Positions 62,679 to 64,000 of a stretch of 64,000 nucleotides of DNA are shown piece after piece. Source of the DNA: Sulfitobacter sp. SK011. GTDB lineage: Bacteria; Pseudomonadota; Alphaproteobacteria; Rhodobacterales; Rhodobacteraceae. The notes below the pieces were generated by a model. The model ran no database searches. It was not told the DNA's origin and saw only the letters and a list, made by a program, of their open reading frames with translations. The translations under genes and the position numbers were made by a program. The stretch lies in NCBI RefSeq assembly GCF_003352065.1, contig NZ_CP025803.1:3451574-3515573 (forward strand), read 5' to 3'. Positions within the stretch are counted from its first letter, which is position 1; each line of letters starts with the position of its first letter.

Positions 62679-64000
62679 ACCTTTACGCTCTGCCGCACCG
62701 CCCCGTGTGATACAGCGCACTGCCAGTATCCAGGCGATTATACCAAATAGAACCCCTGCCAAAGATTGGCCGATCAGCACACCCTGAGCGTCAAACAACA
62801 CCGAGCCCAGCCAAACCAATGGGATGAGCGCCAATGCATTGCGACCCCAATTGGTGAGGGTCGACAGGAACGGCTGGCCCATATTGTTGAACGCCGCATT
62901 GGCAACGAACAAAACACCCGGAAAAAAGAACATCAAAGACAACGGTCCGCAGAACAGATATATCAAATCCCGGGTCACTCCGCTGGCCTCAAACAGGTCC
63001 GCCAGGGGCCCACGAAAAACAAAGAGCAACGCTGAAACGGTGCCGATGACCAAGGCCACAAACAGAACCGATGCGTTGAAGCCGCGCCGCACGCGGTCCA
63101 TGTTTCCCGCCCCATAATTCTGGCCGATGATGGGCCCGACGGCCCCCGAAAGCGCAAATACGACACCAAAAGCCACCGGCGTCATGCGCCCGACAATTGC
63201 CATGCCAGCCACCGCTTCCTCACCGTAATCGGCCATCACACGAGTGACATAGGCCTGACCGACAGGCGTGGCGATCTGGGCCAGAATTGCTGGAAACGCG
63301 ATTGCCATGATCGGCGACAGATCCCGCACCATGCCGGCCAACCTTGGGCGCGCAATACCGCCATAGATGCGGATGATTGGCAGCATGGCCATAATGGCAA
63401 TCGCCACACGCGCGGCAAAAGACGCCATCGCGGCCCCGGTGAGTTCCAGATCAAGACCAAAGATCAGGATCGGATCCAGCACCGCGTTCACGATACCGCC
63501 CACAATCGTTGCCATCATCGCACGCCGCGCGTCGCCATATGCCCGAAGGACAGCAGCCCCCATCATACCAAGGATCAGGAAAGGCACAGACGGGACAACA
63601 ATGCGCAGAAAATGCACACTGAGCATGGCCGTCTCGCCAACCGCCCCTAAAAGAGCGACCAGTGGCACGATAAAGATCCAGACCGCCAATGAAAATGCAC
63701 TGCCAAAAACGAGGCCATAGGTCAGCGCATGGGTGGTCCGTTCGCGGGCAAGGGCCTCGTCTCCGGCACCCAAAGCGCGCGCAACCAGCGCCCCCGCCGC
63801 GATGCTCAGGCCAATTCCAAATGAGGTGGTAAAAAACAGGATTGCGCCCGCATATCCAACCGCCGCCGCCAATTCCGCTTTGCCCAGCATCGAGATGAAA
63901 ATCAGGTCGACAAAATCGACGATGAAAACTGCCATCAATCCGATGGACGCGGTCAGCGACATCACGGCCACGTGCCTGAACAGGTTGCCCGTCAGAAACT
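62622..64000 (-). CDS. MATE-family multidrug exporter, 5' end beyond the window
   Basis: At least 458 residues are visible and the frame stays open to the right edge (FLTGNLFRHVAVMSLTASIG), so the start lies outside. Around 12 membrane segments are visible; conserved parts are FVDLIFISMLGKAELAAAVG, GALVARALGAGDEALARERT and GAVGPIIGQNYGAGNMDRVR. It exports drugs or metabolites with sodium or proton entry. The GTG at 63971 is an internal codon, not the start. Confidence 0.92.
   Translation of the reverse strand, partial: FLTGNLFRHVAVMSLTASIGLMAVFIVDFVDLIFISMLGKAELAAAVGYAGAILFFTTSFGIGLSIAAGALVARALGAGDEALARERTTHALTYGLVFGSAFSLAVWIFIVPLVALLGAVGETAMLSVHFLRIVVPSVPFLILGMMGAAVLRAYGDARRAMMATIVGGIVNAVLDPILIFGLDLELTGAAMASFAARVAIAIMAMLPIIRIYGGIARPRLAGMVRDLSPIMAIAFPAILAQIATPVGQAYVTRVMADYGEEAVAGMAIVGRMTPVAFGVVFALSGAVGPIIGQNYGAGNMDRVRRGFNASVLFVALVIGTVSALLFVFRGPLADLFEASGVTRDLIYLFCGPLSLMFFFPGVLFVANAAFNNMGQPFLSTLTNWGRNALALIPLVWLGSVLFDAQGVLIGQSLAGVLFGIIAWILAVRCITRGGAAERKGSDIFGREGRLMALFHARR

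Noticed and set aside
1..64000. CRISPR array, rRNA operon, retron or toxin-antitoxin pair
   Set aside because: No regularly spaced repeats, no rRNA sequence and no matching gene pairs were seen.

Overview
The window looks like a chromosome segment of a marine alphaproteobacterium of the Rhodobacteraceae (Roseobacter group). The evidence is the gene families and their order: a Flp pilin start, the pssA-psd pair, an NDUFS4-like complex I subunit gene, a tandem glycine riboswitch ahead of gcvT-gcvH-gcvP, TRAP transporters, the preTA/hydantoinase pyrimidine cluster, and P27-type packaging genes. This placement is inferred from gene content, not from a database search.

Layout. 1-6.5 kb: start of a Flp pilin gene, a LuxR-type regulator, a tandem SnoaL-like gene broken by one in-frame amber codon, a membrane-anchored unknown, and a coupled FecR / CHASE2-adenylate cyclase pair. 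6.8-10 kb: a decayed prophage packaging block (ParB-methyltransferase with an in-frame ochre codon, a small DUF7220-like membrane protein, an HTH protein, a P27 small terminase). It is cut off by a serine recombinase gene whose start codon lies inside a perfect 13-bp inverted repeat. 10.4-13.1 kb: a secreted unknown and an IS1182-family element whose transposase is interrupted by a short palindromic insert. 13.4-19.3 kb: a sugar-acid cluster (enolase-superfamily dehydratase, LacI regulator, gluconokinase, TRAP transporter). 19.8-34.8 kb: mostly housekeeping genes (tRNA-Arg, pssA, psd, NDUFS4-like, uvrB, dacB, nadD, an alanine/glycine symporter, a universal stress protein), with a beta-helix protein and a secreted protein carrying an EF-hand-like loop between them. 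35-41.7 kb: a MOSC gene behind a deletion-damaged DUF900 hydrolase, ettA, a foreign-looking gene next to a degenerate copy of the ettA 3' end, small genes, a cold-shock gene and an L,D-transpeptidase. 41.7-52.6 kb: a reductive pyrimidine degradation and uptake regulon. 52.8-64 kb: an SRAP-domain protein lacking its usual Cys2, a GDSL esterase, an ABC transporter pair, the glycine cleavage operon, a gamma-glutamylcyclotransferase-like gene and a MATE exporter that runs off the right edge.

How the genes work together. The clearest unit is the pyrimidine regulon. PreT/PreA reduce uracil or thymine, HydA opens the dihydropyrimidine ring, and the M20 amidohydrolase releases beta-alanine or its methyl homologue. 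An NMT1-type ABC transporter probably imports the substrate. Both transcription units carry a TTTACCA-type palindrome close to the RutR operator consensus, and a RutR-like TetR gene sits between them. The second clear unit is the sugar-acid cluster, with a LacI-type palindrome in the lacI/gluconokinase gap. The third is the glycine-sensing gcv operon. Several accessory genes are broken (two nonsense codons, one deletion with frameshift, one interrupted transposase), which points to continuing gene decay in the accessory parts.
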